A stretch of 64,000 nucleotides of DNA, from contig OY755252.1 of assembly GCA_963576725.1 (NCBI GenBank), forward strand, positions 43,293,552-43,357,551, read 5' to 3'. The notes below the pieces were generated by a model. The model saw only the letters and a list, made by a program, of their open reading frames with translations. It had not been told where the DNA came from and ran no database searches. This DNA is from Azorinus chamasolen. Taxonomy: Eukaryota; Mollusca; Bivalvia; Cardiida; Solecurtidae. The position numbers and the translations under genes were made by a program. Below are positions 37,801 to 48,398 of this stretch, piece by piece; the first letter of the stretch is position 1, and the number at the start of each line of letters is the position of its first letter.

Positions 37801-40146
37801 TCTCTAAACCGAGCGTTAAATAGGTATCCAACTGGTCTTTCAGACACATTGCAGCTTAACCCTTTAGCTGATGAATATTCATATAGGAAATGATTTTTTT
37901 TTATTAATGGCTTCTGAACACATGACATTTTGGCTCAGGAAGGATCTATATTACAGTATAACCTCTCTATAATGGCCACTAAATTGTGTTAATTAGTTGG
38001 TATTTAGGGCAGGTGGCTGCTTAAAGCAAGGTGAAAGTAAAACAAAACGCTCCTATAGGAGCGTTCTGTTTTACTTTCACCTTGCTTTAAGCAGCCTCCT
38101 GCCTATAACACAAAATACTTGATGTAATTTAGTGGCCGTTATAGAGAGGTTATACTGTACACCATAAGCAAACAGAGCAGACCCTGATCAGACGGCTCCT
38201 ATAGGAGCCGTCTGATCTGGGTATACTCTGTTTGCAGATGCGTCAAAATGTGCTTACATAAGGGAAAGGGTTAATGTAGGTTGAAAGCCATACAGAAAGT
38301 TCTCAAAGAAGCATTCTGCATGGCTTTCAACCTGCATTAAGCAACCACCAATCTTGTCCTAAAACTACTGAAATTGTTCTTAAATAAAATTTTGGTTTAG
38401 AGGGGTTCTACTGTACATTTATTACCTTTCATCTATGTCTAGGTATCTATGGAGGTATGCGGGCTGCTATGCAGTTACGGGCCCTGACTGGGGAGCTGGG
38501 CTGTATCAGTGTGTCTAATATATTTGGTATCCCAAAAGTCCATAACGCTATTGATGAGACAGGGAAAGCTCTGGACGACCACATGGATTCAGGTAAGCAA
38601 TTACATGTACATGTAGTAGCTTTGAACTGTCTAGATTGCTCAGGCATATACAAAATACTTAAATAAATATTTGTTTTTTATCAAAAATACCTCATTTATT
38701 TCTCCAACAAACACTATGACGTGGTCTATTTTAGTATTTGAATTTGCCCCTTGTCTGCAACTCTGTCAGTTTTGTTTTGAGGGTGAGGTCAGACATATCA
38801 AGAGTATACACCACTAAATCATTCTAAATGTTTACACAGGTTCACCACTAAGTTGCAATCAGTTCTTATATTCGTATTCAGCAATTTTTATGCCCCCTTG
38901 ATTGGGGGGGGGGGGGGGAGGGGGGGTTTATTGTTTTTGCCATGTCTGTTTGTTTGTTTGAAGACAACTTTAATGTTCGCGATAATTTTGTAGCCGTTGT
39001 ACATACATACTTCAAACTTGGCATGCATTTGTAACTTATGGAGGCGAACATTTTTAGGGGTGACTTATTAAGGTCAAGGTCATTTTATCAAGGCCAAATT
39101 TCTACACTGTTTGCTAATGAAGTGATATAAATATATAGGTAAACCATTCCCTGTTCCAGTTGCCATTATGAAAATTCAATTAATTAAATTTTCCTCCATA
39201 CCTATGCCTTTGCAAACAGAGTAGACACAGATCAGACGACTCCTATTGGAGCCATCTGATCAGGGACTGTTCTATTTACTTATTGAAAATGAAGATCTTG
39301 TTCTACAGTGGTGCTTTGGCAAACATTTGATGTGTAAATAAACCATTATAAAATTTAATCTACTTGATATTGATGATGTCATCATTTCTTACATTAATAT
39401 TCATTGAGTACAGGGTTAATTGAATATTCATGAGGTAAAGGTTTAACCAAAATAGTTGGAGCTGCAAATACCCTGATCTAACTAACTCTTTTCTTGCTGA
39501 ATTTTAAAATACATTTCTCCTTCTTTACCGTAACATGGCCTGTTGTATGATTACATATATCTTCACTGTGTACACGTATTTCGCTGTGCAATCACTGCTG
39601 TGGAGTGCAGTGGTTGCACAATCAACTTGTAAATAGTGCAGACCCTGTTGAGACAGCTCCTGCAGGAGCTGTCTCATCTGGGTCTTCACTATTTACAGGT
39701 ATGTATATTGACCCGAATTATAACGAAGGGCTAATCCCGGAGGAGCAGTTTGATTTTGGTCTGCACTATTTGTGTGAGTTTGTATGTCCAGATAACTAGG
39801 GTACTGCATGAATAAATACTTTTAAACAGAGGTCTATATAGATAAGATGCAACTTTTTCAACAATTTCCACAAAAGCTCCTCTATTTCTCCACCAAACCC
39901 TATACTGTGACCACTCTTTAGAATCCAGACGATTTTACAGAATCGAGATGATTCTAAAGAGTGGTCACAGTATAGGGTTTGGTGGAGAAATGACGATTTT
40001 AGTATTTGGGTACGCACCTTTATCAGTAGCTCTGTTTTAAACATTCAAGAATTAATTTTTCAGGGTTGAAAAAGCTGATGACACAGTTGGATTGGACAGC
40101 TACAGCCTTTAAGAATATGCGCGACACCAACGGAATACCATCTTAA
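31707..40146 (+). CDS. NADPH-dependent FMN reductase-like protein (gene span)
   Basis: Five coding exons join without a break: 31709-31892, 34115-34200, 35767-35917, 38443-38592, 40064-40146, giving 217 aa (206 from the second Met). Flavodoxin-like fold of the NADPH_dep_FMN_red family: beta1 LKLIIFLGSTRENRLGERV (FMN phosphate loop), ADAFLLISCEYNHCIPPALS with the family's EYN...P..L..ID signature, and GIYGGMRAAMQLR near residue 145. The family transfers electrons from NAD(P)H through FMN to quinones or other acceptors; a cytosolic role is inferred, as no signal peptide or membrane segment is seen. A noncoding first exon near 21653 is possible. All introns hold MITEs and no exon is damaged. Confidence 0.88.
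31924..32166 (-). mobile_element. TTAA-3 MITE, reversed
   Basis: TTAACCCTTTCCTCCATATA to GGAGGAAAGGGTTAA with a decayed hairpin; 31 bases after the exon 1 donor. Confidence 0.75.
32205..32590 (-). repeat. duplicated tRNA-like SINE segments
   Basis: Two similar blocks (about 32205-32345 and 32458-32590) share GGGGTTTCTCTGGGAGAAAA / GGGGATTCATGAAGAGAAAA and CCTAGTCAAGC. The minus strand of the first has a B-box-like GGTTTCGAGTTTGATCC. Confidence 0.4.
32699..32906. mobile_element. TA-1 MITE
   Basis: TACAGTAAAACCTCTCTATA to GAGGTTTTACTGCA; stem as in the 30737 copy with a few changes. Confidence 0.85.
33378..33611 (+). mobile_element. TTAA-1 MITE
   Basis: TTAACCCATTCCCTGTTCTA to GAGGGAAAAGGTTAA; the left hairpin arm is missing GAGCAGA. 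Confidence 0.8.
34115..34200 (+). CDS. FMN reductase-like exon 2
   Basis: Acceptor TTTTTTACCAG, donor GAG before GTGAAA. Encodes PATQEYPLLKKPLHFYKDRS and EAPAFILE; phase 1 in, phase 0 out. Confidence 0.85.
34277..34490 (+). mobile_element. TTAA-5 MITE
   Basis: TTAACCTTCTGTACTCTGAG to GAGTGCGGCTAAATTAA. Hairpin CAGTTTGGATCCTGATGAGA with core CGAGTTACTCG. Confidence 0.75.
34487..34741 (+). mobile_element. TTAA-1 MITE
   Basis: TTAACTCTTTCCCTGTTCAA to GAGAGTAAAGGTTAA, sharing TTAA with the TTAA-5 copy. Confidence 0.8.
34828..35030 (-). mobile_element. TTAA-1 MITE with half a hairpin
   Basis: The left arm runs to CGGCTCCTAGA and then jumps to GATCTGTGTCTTTACTTTC. The right arm is deleted starting at the loop. 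Confidence 0.75.
35131..35365 (+). mobile_element. TTAA-3 MITE
   Basis: TTAACCCATTCCCTCATATG to GAGGTAATGGGTTAA; loop TTGCTCCTATAGGAGCAA followed by a small AATTTT insertion. Confidence 0.85.
35493..35730 (-). mobile_element. TTAA-2 MITE, reversed
   Basis: TTAACCCTTTCCCTCATATG, GCAAACAGAGTAGATCCAGA hairpin, reversed body to CAACAGGTAAAGGG. A G-rich run (35475-35491) precedes it. Confidence 0.7.
35767..35917 (+). CDS. FMN reductase-like exon 3
   Basis: Acceptor TTATATCAG, donor CCAG before GTGAGC. Encodes ADAFLLISCEYNHCIPPALS and FPGSSFSWRPSGIITYSP, the core signature of the family; phase 0 in, 1 out. Confidence 0.9.
35990..36381 (-). mobile_element. TTAA-2 MITE carrying a nested TA-1
   Basis: Left part GATTAGAGTCTGCTCTGCC, right part CCATGGCTAAAGTGTACTGT to GGAGTAAAGGGTTAA. 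About 23 bases around AGATCTGATACTGCTATA occur on both sides of TA-1. A tRNA-like remnant (35930-35985) lies to its left. Confidence 0.6.
36047..36254. mobile_element. TA-1 MITE, nested
   Basis: TACAGTAAAACCTCTCTATA to GAGGTTTTACTGTA; loop CGCTCTTATAGGAGCG. Confidence 0.88.
37073..37088 (+). repeat. poly-C run
   Basis: Sixteen or so C in a row. Confidence 0.95.
37191..37403 (+). mobile_element. TTAA-3 MITE, nested
   Basis: TTAACCCATTCCCGCATATT to GAAGTAATGGGTTAA. The hairpin is shortened: GCATTTGCTCCC joins directly to ATTTATCACAATAG. Confidence 0.8.
37400..37650 (+). mobile_element. TTAA-1 MITE
   Basis: TTAACCCTTTCCCTGTTTTA to GGGAAAGGGGTTAA; loop GGCTCCTCTAGGAGCC, nearly perfect stem. 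Confidence 0.88.
37856..38274 (+). mobile_element. TTAA-2 MITE, middle layer
   Basis: TTAACCCTTTAGCTGATGAA to AAGGGAAAGGGTTAA; hairpin 38165-38237 with loop GGCTCCTATAGGAGCC. Split by TA-1 in ATCTATATTA. Confidence 0.78.
37952..38160. mobile_element. TA-1 MITE, inner layer
   Basis: TACAGTATAACCTCTCTATA to GAGGTTATACTGTA; loop CGCTCCTATAGGAGCG. Confidence 0.88.
38443..38592 (+). CDS. FMN reductase-like exon 4
   Basis: Acceptor CTATGTCTAG, donor TCAG before GTAAGC, phase 1 both ends. Encodes GIYGGMRAAMQLRALTGEL and SNIFGIPKVHNAIDETGKAL. Confidence 0.9.
38887..39110 (-). mobile_element. HINE-d-like fragment
   Basis: TATGCCCCCTTGATTGGGGG resembles the terminal hairpin of HINE-d, followed by a long G run (38904-38926), a TGTTTGTTTG tract and AAGGTCAAGGTCATTTTATC from the core. 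Confidence 0.5.
39183..39420 (-). mobile_element. TTAA-2 MITE, reversed
   Basis: GCAAACAGAGTAGACACAGA hairpin, then the reversed body and GAGTACAGGGTTAA. Confidence 0.65.
39482..39734 (+). mobile_element. TTAA-4 MITE
   Basis: CTAACTCTTTTCTTGCTGAA to TATAACGAAGGGCTAA; loop AGCTCCTGCAGGAGCT. Confidence 0.8.
39837..40034 (+). mobile_element. STEM-hAT MITE with an 8-bp flank repeat
   Basis: CAGAGGTCTATATAGATAAG to ATCAGTAGCTCTG. TTTTAAA precedes it (39830-39836) and TTTTAAAC follows (40035-40042). The hairpin is long. It ends 29 bases before exon 5. Confidence 0.8.
40064..40146 (+). CDS. FMN reductase-like exon 5 (last coding)
   Basis: Acceptor AATTTTTCAG; encodes LKKLMTQLDWTATAFKNM and ends NGIPS-stop at 40146. 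Phase matches exon 4. Confidence 0.88.
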
Positions 40147-40524
40147 TACAGAGAGTTCTAGAACATACGGCAGAAGGGAGCATTTTGACATTTGTAATCA
40201 GCGTATACTCATATCGGCTGCCACACATTTCCAGTTTTTATCACCCATTATAGGCTGTAGCATCTTGTCTATCTACACACAATTACAATGATGTAAACCC
40301 TTTCTTGATCTACACTGTTTATATCATACAAAGTGCCTCTTTTTTTCCTTTTTAAGCAGCCATAAATGATATTTGTGTGGAACAGACAAGGAACAGTCTA
40401 TGAAGGCTGTGTGTATGCACACATTTCATTTATACTCTTGGTGTTTCTGTGCACTGTCGCGTGTCCTTTCCAAATTTCCTGCCTGATTTCTATTCTATTT
40501 TTGTCATGCCTAGAATTACCACAT

Positions 40525-40715
40525 TTGAACCCTTTAATCCATGAATATTAATTAATGGCATTAGAACACAAAATAGTTTGGCAAATGACAAAAAATCAGA
40601 TCAATATTATTTCATAACCTAATAGAGCAGACCCTTATCAGAAAGCACCTATAAGAGCAGTCTGATCGGGGTCTACTTTGTTTTCAAAGGCATTAAAAGG
40701 CGTATCTATGGAATA
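40525..40715 (+). mobile_element. TTAA-2 MITE, degenerate
   Basis: AACCCTTTAATCCATGAATA, AATAGAGCAGACCCTTATCA hairpin, GGCGTATCTATGGAATA. Confidence 0.55.
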
Positions 40716-40788
40716 TCACTGATTATATGAATGGAAGAATCTTTAGGTAGTTGCATTTATATTAGATGTTGTATGGTCTGATAGCAAA

Positions 40789-40996
40789 TACAGTGAAACC
40801 CTTCTAAACGGAGCGCTAAATTTAGCATAAATATCGGTCTTGGAGACCGGTGGCAGCTTAATGCAGGGTGAAAGTCATGCAGAAAGCTCCTCTAGGAGCT
40901 TTCTGCATGACTTTCACCCTGCATTAAGCAGCCACCTGCCTAAAAGTATCCAAATTCTTCTCTACTAGAATTCTGGTTTAGAGAGGTTTTACTGTA
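40789..40996 (+). mobile_element. TA-3 MITE, full length
   Basis: TACAGTGAAACCCTTCTAAA to GAGAGGTTTTACTGTA. Perfect stem GGTGGCAGCTTAATGCAGGG with loop AGCTCCTCTAGGAGCT. Confidence 0.9.
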
Positions 40997-41249
40997 TACC
41001 CTTAGAATGCTTTACAGTAAAAATTGAAAACCTTTTATGTAATGAATACATGAACAATGTTTATGTAAGAAATAATGGCAGTATGAATATTGATTAGCTG
41101 AATATTTAATGGCATCTTGAATAGAACAAGGGAACTTTTTGCCCTGGCAGAAACTGTAGGATCGGGAAAGCAATCAGGAGCTGTCTGATTTGGGTCTACT
41201 CTGTTTGTTTATGCATAAATATAATTATGTCATTATCCAGGAGAGGGCT

Positions 41250-41706
41250 AACCCTTTGCTCCAGTAATATGCCTTTCTATGCATTTGCAAACAAAGTAGA
41301 CCCAGATCTAGTAATATTAGGGCCTTCTCTGTTTGCTTATGGAATAATATTGATCTGATTCTAGTTTTTTTTTTCTTTGGCAAAAAATTCAAGTGTTAAT
41401 AAGCCATTTTAAGAATTAATCTAATAATTATTCATGATGTCATCATTTCTAACATTCACCCATTCCCGCATATTGACGCCTTTTGACGCTTCTGTAAATG
41501 TCACTTTGTGAAACCATTGTGATAAATAGAGCATTTGCTCCTATAGGAGCAAATGCTCTATTTATCACAATGGTTTCAAACTACAAAATTCTAAAAGAAA
41601 TCTTTTCTCTAGTTAATGCTCCTTTTCGGTAGATTTATTCAAAGTGGTTGGATCTAAAAATATCTTATACGGGAATGGGTTAATGTTCATGGAGTATAGG
41701 GTTAAC
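41250..41706 (-). mobile_element. TTAA-2 MITE carrying a nested TTAA-3
   Basis: CTAACCCTTTGCTCCAGTAA, GCAAACAAAGTAGACCCAGA, then GATGTCATCATTTCTAACA; resumes TGTTCATGGAGTATAGGGTT after the insertion. Confidence 0.7.
41455..41683 (+). mobile_element. TTAA-3 MITE, nested
   Basis: TTCACCCATTCCCGCATATT to ACGGGAATGGGTTAA; perfect hairpin with loop TTGCTCCTATAGGAGCAA. Confidence 0.88.
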
Positions 41707-42276
41707 AGTATTGTCCATCAGTAGAAAAAGGTAGAGTTTGCTGAAGATGATTATCACAAACAATACAGAGCCTAAGTAGACCCCTCTGATCTGGGTCTAC
41801 ACTGTTTGCAAGTAATGTTTTCAAAGGGGACAATGTCTCAAAGCCATTGAACAATTACTGTTATGTTTGGTATATGTTTATTAGCGCTTACTCTAATAGA
41901 CCTTACTGGGTAAATAAAATATCCAAGAATTCTCTACATTTTAACACATCTAGATCTTTATCAAATAATGAAGTACCCATTGTATCCTTTGATAAAGGCC
42001 CAGTAGGGTTGAATTGTTTGAGTTAGAGCTAAATAGTATAAAAGAGTTGATCAAACTCCCTTTATGGAATGTTTTTTTATTCTGTGAATTTCTGTTATGT
42101 ATTTGGATGTCTTTATGTTGACAATTATCTGTCTTGACCTACTGTTTTTAATATAAATCTACAGCAGGTCTATATACGTACCAAGAGGTTACTGAAAACA
42201 AATACAGTAAAACCTGCCTGTAATGACCATATGTAGAATAACCATGGGGGTCTTTAGAGCAGGTGCTTGCTTAATT

Positions 42277-42526
42277 ATAACCCTTTCCCACATATAAACA
42301 CATTTTTACACATTTGCAAACGGAGAAGACCCAGATCAGATGGCTCCTATAGGAGCCATCTGATCTTGGTCTGCTCTGTTTACTAATGGAATTTGATAGA
42401 TCTGTTTCTTTATTTTCTAAAATATGTCTACAATGTTCCACCTGCCATATTTCATGATAACTATTTTGACTGAATATTCAGTAGGTATTGATATTTGGAA
42501 TAAAAAAAATAACAGGGAAAGGGTTA
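42277..42526 (-). mobile_element. TTAA-1 MITE, reversed
   Basis: ATAACCCTTTCCCACATATA to ACAGGGAAAGGGTTA; loop GGCTCCTATAGGAGCC. Confidence 0.85.
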
Positions 42527-42544
42527 TTGCAAAAAAATGTAATC

Positions 42545-42870
42545 ATACAGTAGATCGTTATGTTCATTTTTTAAGCTACCTCAATTTTTATTTCTGTTTA
42601 TATTACAATACACTATAATGATGCTATTTTGACAGTTATTTTTCTGAGACAGGTACCTATTCTGAGGGAATTTTCAAGTCTGACTCAAATTCTGATAGAT
42701 GTCATTGAAAACACAAGCATTACATTCATTTTGCAAGCTACCTCAATCTTTATTTCTGTTGAAGTAACAGTATAACGTCATCATTTCGACAGTCTTTCTG
42801 AGGCAAGTGCCTATTCTGAGGGAATTTCCAAGCCCCAGCTCAAATGTCATTGAAAATACCAGGTTTAATC
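42545..42870 (+). repeat. diverged direct duplication, about 165-bp offset
   Basis: AAGCTACCTCAAT, TTTATTTCTGTT, TGACAGT/CGACAGT and CTATTCTGAGGGAATTT occur in the same order in 42555-42705 and 42720-42870. Confidence 0.75.
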
Positions 42871-43980
42871 CGAAATTTCGAGCATTTGTGCCAGTCCCAT
42901 TGATTTAATATGACAATTCTTTGTAGTGATTGTTTAATTCTAAGCATTGTGTTTTAGCACCCTTTGAGGTTGATGTTCAAAGTTTGAAACCTTCGATATC
43001 ACCTTTTGTAACTTTTTGGGAGCTCAAACTGTGGGGCATTATAATTATCTACAGAAACATACAAAATACACAGTAAGTTTTCAGTATCATAGGACAGATC
43101 AGTAGAATGTGACTTTGATTTGGAGAAGTTTATTAGGAGAAGATATTGATGAGAATTAATGAATCTAATGAAACGAAAACTCACAATCAAAATGTGTGTA
43201 CATTTACAAACATTATATAATTATGCATTACACAATTTCAAAGTTTTGATAATGTTTAAAAAGGTCACTGTCTGCTTCCTGACTTTGGCAAAGAATTTCA
43301 AACGATGCTCTTGGAAAATGACAATCACCAAATGCTCTCAGATCTTTCGGGTTAATCCAAAGTTTTTGTTGATCCCTATCAGAGTTTGAAATATCGCCAG
43401 TATACTGTACTATTATTTAGTAGGATTTTTAAATGTCTTTGCACAGAATTATAACCGTATAGCACATATTAAAGTTTGTCTGTATGCAAATGCATTTAAA
43501 CACGTTTATATGAGGGAAAGGGTTAAATTGAAAACTTGTTTAACTATAAATGGAAATTGTATGATTTTTTGTGATTTTCTATTTGTGGTCTCAAACATAT
43601 AACTCACCATCCAACGCATTCCAAAATATATAAATACTACTATTATTGCGGTAATCAGTTTTGGACATCATTAGTAATTGGCATGCAACAAAAATCTTGA
43701 ACCCCTATTTCTGGTAGTAGTTTTTCGTTAATTGAGTGCACGAGTCTACAGTCGGAAAAAAAAATTAAAATCATACAATATATGCTTATGTACGTAGAAT
43801 GTAGTACTGCATCTTGAATGCAATAGCAAGTTGAGATTACATAAATGGATCAATTAATTATACATGCTTTATTATATACGCATATTATTATATTTATATA
43901 CTTAAAATGAAGATGTTGAACAATTCCACTAGCTGTCAAATCAGTCTTTTGACTTGAATATGTTAGCACATTATGAGACT
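42871..43980. other. unassigned AT-rich DNA
   Basis: Only a solo right end of TTAA-1 (43480-43525, CACGTTTATATGAGGGAAAG) is recognised. The scattered small frames lack coding character. Confidence 0.5.
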
Positions 43981-44001
43981 TAACCCTTTACTTTTGGAAT
44001 A

Positions 44002-44252
44002 TTAACCCTTTACTCCATGAAAAGTCATGTAAGAAATAATGACATCATGAATATGAATTAGATTAATTGTTATAAAAGCACATGGACTCATGCATTATTG
44101 GCCACTTAGAGAAACTGCAGAAATCATATTTATATTATATCATAAGCAAACAGAGCAGACCCTAATCAGATGGCTCTTATAGGAGCTGTCTGATCTGAGT
44201 CTTCTCTATTTGCAAAGGTATAGAAAGACATATTTATGGAGTAAAGGGTTAA
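44002..44252 (+). mobile_element. TTAA-2 MITE
   Basis: TTAACCCTTTACTCCATGAA to TGGAGTAAAGGGTTAA; hairpin GCAAACAGAGCAGACCCTAA. Confidence 0.82.
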
Positions 44253-44765
44253 GGTATGGATACAAAATGACTATGGATGAGTTTATCTTCTGCGGAGGCA
44301 TATGAAAAAGGGAAGTTGAATAGTTCTATAGTATTCCACAAGTAAACAGAGCAGACTGATCAGACAGCTGCAATAGGAGCTGACTGCTAAAGGTCTTCGC
44401 TGTTTGCATATTATATGTAACTATATAATTATCTTTATAAAGAAAAGGGATATATCTCGAGAAATTTTTCAAATATGTTTGTTTTGTTTCCAACTTCTGC
44501 ACAAATGAAGCTGGTAACCAAACATGTTTGAGAATAGTCTTCATTCTATGAAAATGCATTTGTGAATTGAGATCAAGGTATTTTCATGGCTTTAGTTGGT
44601 GATGTGTTTATTGTCTTTGGTTGGTAGTATAATACTATCATATATTAAAATTAACCATGTTTGTTTAGCTTTTTGTTTTTGCTTATTTTATTTTTTGTAA
44701 GAAAATATGTTGATGTATTGGCATAGCCTTAGTGACATTAATGTTGTTGTGCAAAACTCTGACAT

Positions 44766-44972
44766 TACAGTAGAACCTATCCCAAGAGATCATTCATTTG
44801 AACATAGGGGTCTTAATAAGCAGCTGGTTGCTTAATGCAGGGCAAAAGTAATGCAGAAAGCTCCTATAGGAGCTTTCTGCATTACTTTTGACCTGCATTA
44901 AGCTACCACCTGCCTCACAGGCCCAAAATTAGACCTCTTTTTGATGGCGGCTTAAGACTGGTTCTACTGTGT
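44766..44972. mobile_element. TA-2 MITE, full length
   Basis: TACAGTAGAACCTATCCCAA to GACTGGTTCTACTGT; loop AGCTCCTATAGGAGCT. Provides the empty site for the insertion at 11997. Confidence 0.85.
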
Positions 44973-45354
44973 GCCAGTTTAAATATCTGCACAACCATCC
45001 CAATCAAATTTCATCATCAGATTGTTCACCATCACAAGGGCTAAAATCTTGCAAGAGGTCACTTTGAAAATATTGATTTTTCACAAAAACTAGGGTGAAT
45101 GTAAAGAATTTTGAACTAGAAGTTCTTGTCAAGAATAGCAGACAAAGCATTTGGTGTTATAATTTCATGGAATGTTGGAGAGGTTTATAAATACTTTAAC
45201 TACCCTAAGTATTCACACACCAAACCTCACCTCTCTGGGGGTTCGTTGAGTTGAAAATAAGTTAATTTGACATAATTGTGATAACTTTTACCCTTTCCAA
45301 ACCAAATTCTTAAGGAAACTAGCGGTATTATATGTAAATCAAGGATATGGCTTG

Positions 45355-45855
45355 CCCTCTTGACCTTTTTCATTGTTTAATATTCATGTAAGAAATAATA
45401 ACATCATGAATATTTAGTTGCTGGATTTAATAATAGCATAATATGTACACAGGATTGGTTTTGGTATTGGTAGTTATTGTAGAGTCTGATCCGTTATTAT
45501 TTTATAATCTTTATGATCTAGGTCTACTCTGTTTGCCTAGGCGTCATAGCTATAGTTATCAAAGATCAGCATATGTGTGAACTTCAAGCTTTCTCATAAG
45601 AAATGTACGTTTACCCTGTATCTCATGAATATTTATGTAAGAATATTCATGAATATTTATGTAAGAAATAATGACATCATGAATATCTAACTGCTGAATT
45701 CTATATAAACTCAGGATATTTGGCCATGACAGAAACTGTCGTATTTCATAAGCAAACAGAACAGACTCTATCAGAGATGACTTTTGTAGGAGCTATCTGA
45801 TCTTGGTCATCTGTTTGCAAAGGCCAAAAATTGTTTCTACGAGGTAAAGAGTTAA
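45355..45855 (+). mobile_element. two decayed TTAA-2 MITEs
   Basis: ATATTCATGTAAGAAATAAT near 45382 and 45635 and hairpin traces near 45508-45535 and 45745-45815. The second left end shows a short duplication of TCATGAATATTTATGTAAGA. Confidence 0.55.
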
Positions 45856-46169
45856 AAGTTTTGCCAATAATGTAGTACTAAGGCAAAAACTGACCTAGGT
45901 CTATGCCATTTTCAAACAAAGATCAGGGAAACTTTTCTTGTGAAACTGCTCGATTATTTATTTGTACTCTTTGTGCTAACTTTCGTACTTTTGAATAAAA
46001 ATAACATTAGAGATACTGTGTTTGTTATGATACAGGTTCAGAGCTTTCTTTCACTTGATACCAAGTGAAGTTATAATTGTCTCCTTGAATACCATATTAA
46101 TCCTTTAGCTCATGAATATTCATCTGAGAAATAGACATCATGAATATTTATTAGCTGATTGTTTTACCA

Positions 46170-46799
46170 CGTCATGTCATGGCTTGACTTTGCTAGTGAA
46201 GATTCAAGAAAGTGGTTGTTTACATCATCCTCTAGCGCATTTGTTGCTCATAAGAGATCTGGACTACCAGTGACATCTTCCACTTGCCCTCATCACTGCA
46301 AGGCTTGAGCTTTTGGACATGGACTTGTCTTTCAAGCCTGTGCAATGAAGCTTTTAGGTATAGTGCAGTACTGGTACCACCCTTTAAATCTGGGTTCAAC
46401 TACTCTGGCCTAACAAGCTGTGACTGCGACAGGGAGGTCCTCAAGTTGTAGATGTTACATCGGTGTCCATTTCTTAGAAGAGGGCTTACTGGTTTCAACT
46501 TCTACGGTATAGAATCAGAGTTTTCCTTCTCCAAGACTGGCTGCCTGCCGCGGCTAGCAAGCCAAGTCTACCAATCTGGTTGTCCTAGACACTCGGTCAA
46601 GCCACATAATAGGATATCAGCAAGATCAGGGGGCAAGAAGGTTGTTGCAGACAATTTAATGAAGCAGAGGTCACATGCAAGGATCTACCATTTAGCAAGA
46701 AGACAATGGACCAGCCGCCATCACTACAACTGGAAAGGAGAGGCCTACAAGACAACACTTTCCACAAACAAGTGGGACATTCAACCTAGCCTCAAACTC
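46170..46799. other. low-copy segment of unknown nature
   Basis: This 630-base stretch matches no repeat elsewhere in the window and has more balanced composition. A plus-strand frame from 46452 stays open for about 115 codons (SGGKKVVADNLMKQRSHARI, YNWKGEAYKTTLS) before entering a MITE. I recognise no family; it may be a remnant of a retroelement or exon. Confidence 0.3.
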
Positions 46800-47049
46800 T
46801 TAACCCTTCTTTTGCTGAATTTTAAAATACATTTCTCCTTCTTTACCCATGCCCTGTTGTATAATTACATATATCTTCACTGTGTACAAGTATTTCGCTG
46901 TTCAATCACTGCTGTGGAGTGCACTGGTTGCACAATCAATTTGTAAATAGTGCAGACCCTGATGAGACAGCTCCTGCAGGAGCTGTCTCATCTGGGTCTT
47001 CACTATTTACAGGTAGGTATATTGACGTGAATAGCAAGCGAAGGGTTAA
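46800..47049 (+). mobile_element. TTAA-4 MITE
   Basis: TTAACCCTTCTTTTGCTGAA to AGCAAGCGAAGGGTTAA; perfect stem, loop AGCTCCTGCAGGAGCT. Confidence 0.88.
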
Positions 47050-47763
47050 TTGCTTCTGCTGTATTAAATGAGTGTATTTTAACTACATGTATTTTTAATA
47101 GAAAACAGGATCTATGTAATTCTATAAGCAAACTGAGCAGACCTTGATCAGACAGCTCCTACAGGAGTTATCTGGTCTGGGTCTACATGGTTTGCAGATG
47201 TGTGAAAGGTGTTTCTACAAGGTAAATTGTTTAACCCTATCCACTAGTTTGTAAAGTTGATTAAGTCTATTTGGAACTCTTTTTGATCATTTAAAAATTA
47301 AAATACAACTACTGGAGTAGCATATACAGCTCCTTTGACTCTTGGACACCAAGTAATATTTTGTCTACAACAACTGCTGTCTGCTTAAATTCTTAACATT
47401 GCAAAAATATGGTCTAAAGTGTCAACATTTTGTATCTTGACGAGACACCGCATTATGCAGCGTTTCATGTGGATCCAAACTGTTTGCATTGGTAAACTCC
47501 CATAGGTATTGCTGCAAAATATTGTTGTCGCCATTATTTGATGTCTGCTCACATTTCTGCTTTTCGAAATTTCTTCCATTTTGAAAAAACAATCATAGTA
47601 CCAAACATTTCAGATCCAGATGAGATGCAGAGTTACTCAGCATCTCATCTGGATCCAAACTGTTTGGGAGAAGCGTAAACAATGGCTCCAGATCAGAGTT
47701 TGAGCATACATCAATTTTCACAAGGTAAGGGTTAATATTCATTTGCATCTGCTGTTTTTGATT

Positions 47764-47958
47764 AGGGCTGTTCCATTTAAATGTTTATGGGGTGCAGGAA
47801 GGCACTTTCAAATTCGGCCACCCAACCATGGAAGTTTTTCACTAATGCAACCAATTAGTACAATTTTTGCAGCGAAGCCCATCCATGCATAGCTGTTTTT
47901 TAAAGTGCCTTCCTGCCTACCCCCCCCCCCCACATACACATTTAAATGGAACAGCCCT
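47764..47958. mobile_element. PIF/Harbinger-like MITE
   Basis: Inverted termini AGGGCTGTTCCATTTAAATG / CATTTAAATGGAACAGCCCT (20 bases). A TTA copy lies on each side of GGGCTG...CAGCCC, the usual three-base target of Harbinger. Subterminal GAAGGCACTTT / AAAGTGCCTTC also pair. C-run at about 47921. Confidence 0.7.
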
Positions 47959-48398
47959 TACCCATCCAGGCAAAAGACATAGACAAGTGACTTTGTACTT
48001 AGGACTCTAAGACCAGAAGATACCTCTAATGGCACAACTCTTAAATACAGTAAACCTCTCTAAACTGGACATTCAAATTGGTACAAATGCCTGTCTTTAA
48101 GATTTTTGGGATCTCACAGAGCAGACCCTAACCATTCAGCTCCTTCAGGAGCTTCTGATCTGGGTCTACTCTGTTTTTAAAGACACATAAAGGCATATTT
48201 ATGAAGTAATAGGTTAACCGTTTCAATGCTGAATTTTCAACATGGAATGCTTTATCAAAGGGTATACTTTGCAAGAGAATTTTGAATGACAAACACTGCG
48301 ATCCCTGATCAAAGGGTTCCAGTAGGATCTAATCTGGGTCTACATTGTTTGCAAATAATTATGCACTTGTACCCCACATTCAGAGTTAAAATTCTGAT

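Larger units (their letters stand above)
37788..38415 (+). mobile_element. TA-3 MITE, outer layer of a three-level nest
   Basis: Left ACAGGAAAACCTCTCTAAAC to CATTGCAGC; right TGTAGGTTGAAAGCCATACA to GGGGTTCTACTGTA. It is split at TTAA by the TTAA-2 copy, and ends 28 bases before exon 4 of the FMN reductase-like gene. Confidence 0.75.
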
